From: Physcia stellaris
Taxonomy: Eukaryota > Ascomycota > Lecanoromycetes > Caliciales > Physciaceae
NCBI GenBank assembly: GCA_018902385.1
Contig: JABSSW010000021.1
Span: 124,001-188,000 of the forward strand
DNA: 64,000 nt
Direction of reading: 5' to 3'
The stretch's first letter is position 1, and each line of letters starts with the position of its first letter. Positions 60,991-64,000 of this stretch are shown here, in pieces. The notes beneath the pieces were generated by a model that saw only the letters and a program-made list of their open reading frames with translations, was not told the DNA's origin and did not search any database. The translations under genes were made by a program, and so were the position numbers.

Positions 60991-61906
60991 ATGAACTCCC
61001 ACAACATAAAGATCGTAGACACCACCTCCGCCATCGAAGCAATGCTCCACGACCTCCGCGGCCTCCCAACAAAATCCCCCTCCCTCTACCTCGACCTCGA
61101 AGGCATCGACCTCGGCCGCACCGGCACAATCTCCATCATCACCCTCTACGTCCCCCTGGTCAACAATCTACCTAATCGACATCTTCACCCTCTCCACCAA
61201 AGCCTTCGACACCCCCAGCCCCGGAGCACAAACCTTCCGCACAATCCTCGAATCGCCCTCCGTCCCCAAAGCCTTTTTCGGCTGCCGCGCCGACCTCGAG
61301 GCGCTCTACGCCCGCTTCCAGATCAAAGTGAGCGGGGTAATCGACATCCAGCTGCTGGAAGTCGCGCAGCGCGACGGCGAAAAGCGGGATAAATACGATC
61401 GCCTGCTGTCGCTGGTGGATTGCATCAACAAGGACTGCGATCTCGCTCCGAAGCAGAAGGAGGAGCTGAAGCAGATCAAGGAGGGCGGGAAGAGCCTTTA
61501 TTCCCCTGTTCATGGGGGCTCGTACGAGGTCTTTAATGAGCGCCCGATGAGGCGCGAGATCATCGAGTACTGTGCGCAGGATGTTACTTTCCTTCCGGGG
61601 ATGTGGCTCCGGTATAGTAAGAAGATTACGCCGGAGTGGGCGGCTAAGGTCGAGGTGGAGACGGAGAAGCTGGTTCGACAGAGTCAGGATAGGGACTTTG
61701 TGTTCAACGAGGAGGCGAAGAAGATGTCACCCTGGGCGCTGACGGAGGAGGAACGGGTGAAATTTAAGGCGGAGTCGAAGATGAAGAATGATTTGAGAGA
61801 GAGAAAGGATAGGCAGGCGAAGATAGAGAAATTGAAGCTGGAGTTGCAGAAGCTGGAGCTACTTGAGGAGAAGGCGGAGAGGAAGGAGAAAGAGGAGAGG
61901 AAGTAG
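60991..61906 (+). pseudogene. DEDD-type 3'-5' exonuclease gene with one frameshift
   Basis: The ATG lies in CACCATG and the coding sequence is GC-rich. Exo I is LYLDLEG (Asp35, Glu37), Exo II is CRADLEALYARF, and Exo III is EYCAQD, a Y-x3-D pattern, so the protein would belong to the DEDDy branch of the WRN/RNase D-like domain. A Lys/Glu-rich coiled coil ends the protein. The frame breaks once, at a run of five C (61,152-61,156): before it the frame reads SIITLYV, and after it the next frame reads STIYLIDIFTL and continues open to 61,906. One C fewer would keep a single frame. With everything else clean, either a sequencing slip in the C run or a very recent loss is likely; no intron fits. 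Confidence 0.75.
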
Positions 61907-62189
61907 CAAGCGCGTTAGAACGTTGGAATTTGGCATCTAGATTGCGCGCGAGACTTGAAATTTTATGTGTAGCTGCGTTGATCAGGGTACCTTTTTTTCA
62001 GCAACGCATCGTCCAGAGAAAATCATCATCATTCCCAGCTGGTAGGTTCGTCTATTTCGTCTGTTCCCATCGGAAACTCGATCAGATTGCCCCGCTGATC
62101 GCCACGGTTTGGGAGGCATTGTACCCCGGATCATATCTTGATCGTCCGCACTTTCAATAGTCTCTGGGTCTGATGGGTTTACTCACACG

Positions 62190-62625
62190 ATGTTACAACG
62201 TCAACATACTGGAGCGCGAGCACCCAGACTTTTAACGCATAGACCGTCCATAGCTGCTAGCCCCATCAAATTGTCAAGCAACCCTTCAAGGCTTTTCATG
62301 TGTTACATTCGTGGAGAGAGGAAGAAATTTCTCCAGCGCGGATACATTCTCCAGGCCAGACGCCGTGTCGCTACCTGGAACAGGCGTAAGTACCCTTGGG
62401 CTTTTCCATTTCTCTTCTTTTCAACGCATCCGTTCATAGTTCTGGTTTCGAGATACGGGTACGGATCCCCATCATCGCAATATCCTTATTGACCCTTTAG
62501 CTCCCTGGCAAGAGCCCCGAGAAGCTGCAGAAGCTGTGAGGCGACGTTGGGCAGGGGCAGGTGCGGAAGTATGGGCTGGGCTTCAGGAGCTGGTGACTCG
62601 ATCTGCCATTATCAGCGATCAATGA
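62190..62625 (+). CDS. Small uncharacterised protein (106 aa, two exons)
   Basis: Exon 1 is 62,190-62,385, the intron 62,386-62,500 (GTAAGT...CCTTTAG), and exon 2 62,501-62,625; the joined frame is exact. The N-terminus is rich in Arg/Ser and free of acidic residues (MLQRQHTGARAPRLLTHRPS), like a mitochondrial presequence. The C-terminus is PPWQEPREAAEAVRRRWAGA. No family recognised; it could be chance, though the clean splice sites are in its favour. Confidence 0.4.
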
Positions 62626-63367
62626 ATCATAGACTATTACTTGGAGATTTCTCTCAAGGCTAAAAACCCCAGGGAGGCAATAATCCCATTATCAGTCTCA
62701 GCCGCCGAAGGCAATCGCTTGTCCGTTCGCGTCAAGGAGTTATCCAAGTAGGTAGAACATGTTTCTTTCTAATTACTGACTTGAGATGTATGTGGCTGGG
62801 TAGTCGTCGGGTAGAGTAGGTTTAGAAGCCTGGAGATGTCCTAGGCGGACTTGATACACTGCGAGCTCCCTGCGCTAGTCTCCATTCGAAGAAGTTCTGG
62901 AACGAACCGCTGTCAAAGGCTTCGAACTCGATCTGGAAGGGCGAATAAAAACCAAACTATTGGCGGGCTTGATTCCTGTAGGCCCTCCCCTACCTCAGCC
63001 GTTACTGCTAACTCAGCCGGGGCAATTGTTGACACTTCAGTGTAGCTCCTCATCTTTCAATATGTCAAGCCAAAAGCGTACATCCCTCGAGTACACAAAA
63101 TGGGCGGCAACCATATGGTCTGAGCACTTGACAGTTGAAAGAGAAATACAGCGCAACGTTCTTCTATACCCACGAGTACATGATCTACAATTTATGCAAT
63201 CAAAAATGTCTATATCGTTACTTGGCAAGCCGTGAGAACGACTAAGAGGGGGTGATGTCAGCAATCCCCTGGCCTGACGCCTTAGCATAGGACAAATACC
63301 GAAGAACCTCCATACCCTAATTCATTAAATGCCAATATGTTGTGTGGTAGGACCAAAGCCACCTTCT
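62626..63367. other. Intergenic, nothing recognised
   Basis: Only short unsupported frames are present on either strand. Confidence 0.45.
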
Positions 63368-63997
63368 TCAATCAACGCACCACTTCTCGTTGCCTGGTGC
63401 AAACTCTTCGATATACAGATACATACCTCGATACACGCGCTCGATATACTCCGCGAGCCTAGCAATCTCCTGCTCATCAATGGGATTGCCCGTCGCAGCA
63501 AGTGCTTCTATGGCCAATGGGCTTCTCGAAAGCCGCTGTACTTCAAGATCAAGGTCTTTAAAAGCCTCCCGATGAACTGGATTGTCCGGGCTCAAGGGGC
63601 CGACGGCAAGGTCTTCGCAGCGGCGAGAGGCATCTGATACGGCCAATTCCTGAGCAAGACAGTATGCCGCTTCACAGATCTGAGTCAACTCTGGTGGTAT
63701 AGTGCAGAAGGAAACTTGGGACTTTATCTCTGCACACGTTGTCCCCTTGCTCTGCAGTTCTTGGTCGGTCGCTATCTCGACGAGGAGACCATGATAGCCT
63801 TTGTTGTCCGGAAAATGGGAGTCAGATCCACCGTATAAAATCCAAGGTTCAGAGAGTCTGGAGATGGTAGCGTGCATCTCCTCCAATGCCGGCGGACAAT
63901 CCGGTTCATTATGTAGACGATGCTTCAGATAGTACCAGTATCCCTTGTAACTTTTCAACAGCAACTGGTGCCGAGAAATGTCATTGGGGGTAAAGAG
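63368..63997 (-). CDS. Uncharacterised protein, start unclear near the window edge
   Basis: A minus-strand open frame of about 209 codons reads well as protein: YKGYWYYLKHRL, EPWILYGGSDSHFPDNKGYH, EAAYCLAQELAVSDASRRCE and a helical end (EQEIARLAEYIERVYRGMYL). An in-frame stop lies at 63,998-64,000 and the first ATG only at 63,877, so either translation starts there (about 169 aa) or the 5' part is lost. I do not recognise a domain. Confidence 0.45.
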   Translation of the reverse strand, partial: LFTPNDISRHQLLLKSYKGYWYYLKHRLHNEPDCPPALEEMHATISRLSEPWILYGGSDSHFPDNKGYHGLLVEIATDQELQSKGTTCAEIKSQVSFCTIPPELTQICEAAYCLAQELAVSDASRRCEDLAVGPLSPDNPVHREAFKDLDLEVQRLSRSPLAIEALAATGNPIDEQEIARLAEYIERVYRGMYLYIEEFAPGNEKWCVD

Positions 63998-64000
63998 TCA

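Overview
The window reads as nuclear DNA of a filamentous ascomycete (Pezizomycotina). Genes have short GT-AG introns of about 47-150 bp with CTNAC/CTAAT-type branch sites. Low-complexity acidic or Q/N/P-rich proteins are common, a fungal squalene-hopene-type cyclase is present, and a 12-kb AT-rich block shows RIP-like decay of transposons. No species can be assigned with confidence. All calls come from reading the sequence; no database search was run.

Layout. 1-10.3 kb: the 3' part of an unnamed gene (family 1, copy A), a scrambled relic made of Argonaute and DED1-helicase pieces on the minus strand, a decayed family-1 copy (E), and an apparently whole nine-exon family-1 gene (B). 10.6-11.5 kb: a sterol-methyltransferase-like SAM enzyme. 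11.8-13.1 kb: unrecognised remnants and a repeat arm. 13.1-26.5 kb: a three-level nest of LTR-type fossils, with a short copia-like element inside a Ty3/gypsy element inside an older repeat. 26.7-29.0 kb: an intact squalene-hopene cyclase gene on the minus strand. 29.4-31.9 kb: further fossil repeat and AT-rich relics. 32.3-34.1 kb: a cytochrome P450. 36.3-38.4 kb: family-1 copy C. 39.7-45.8 kb: three adjacent genes of a second unnamed family (family 2). 48.9-52.3 kb: two genes for disordered, probably nuclear proteins. 55.7-59.3 kb: family-1 copy D, with a long C-terminal extension. 61.0-61.9 kb: a DEDD 3'-5' exonuclease gene with a frameshift at a C run. 62.2-64 kb: small or unclear genes.

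How the genes may work together. The cyclase, the P450 and the methyltransferase-like enzyme look like parts of a triterpenoid (hopane-type) pathway that mobile elements have pushed apart; this is inference from enzyme class and proximity. The remaining genes are dominated by two lineage-type families that I cannot name. Both carry one conserved core inside fast-changing disordered protein, and both have grown by tandem duplication of whole exon-intron units. These two families, the scrambled Argonaute/DED1 locus and the unusual dinucleotide pattern of the decayed block (CC/GG essentially absent, CG and CA kept) are the most notable signals.
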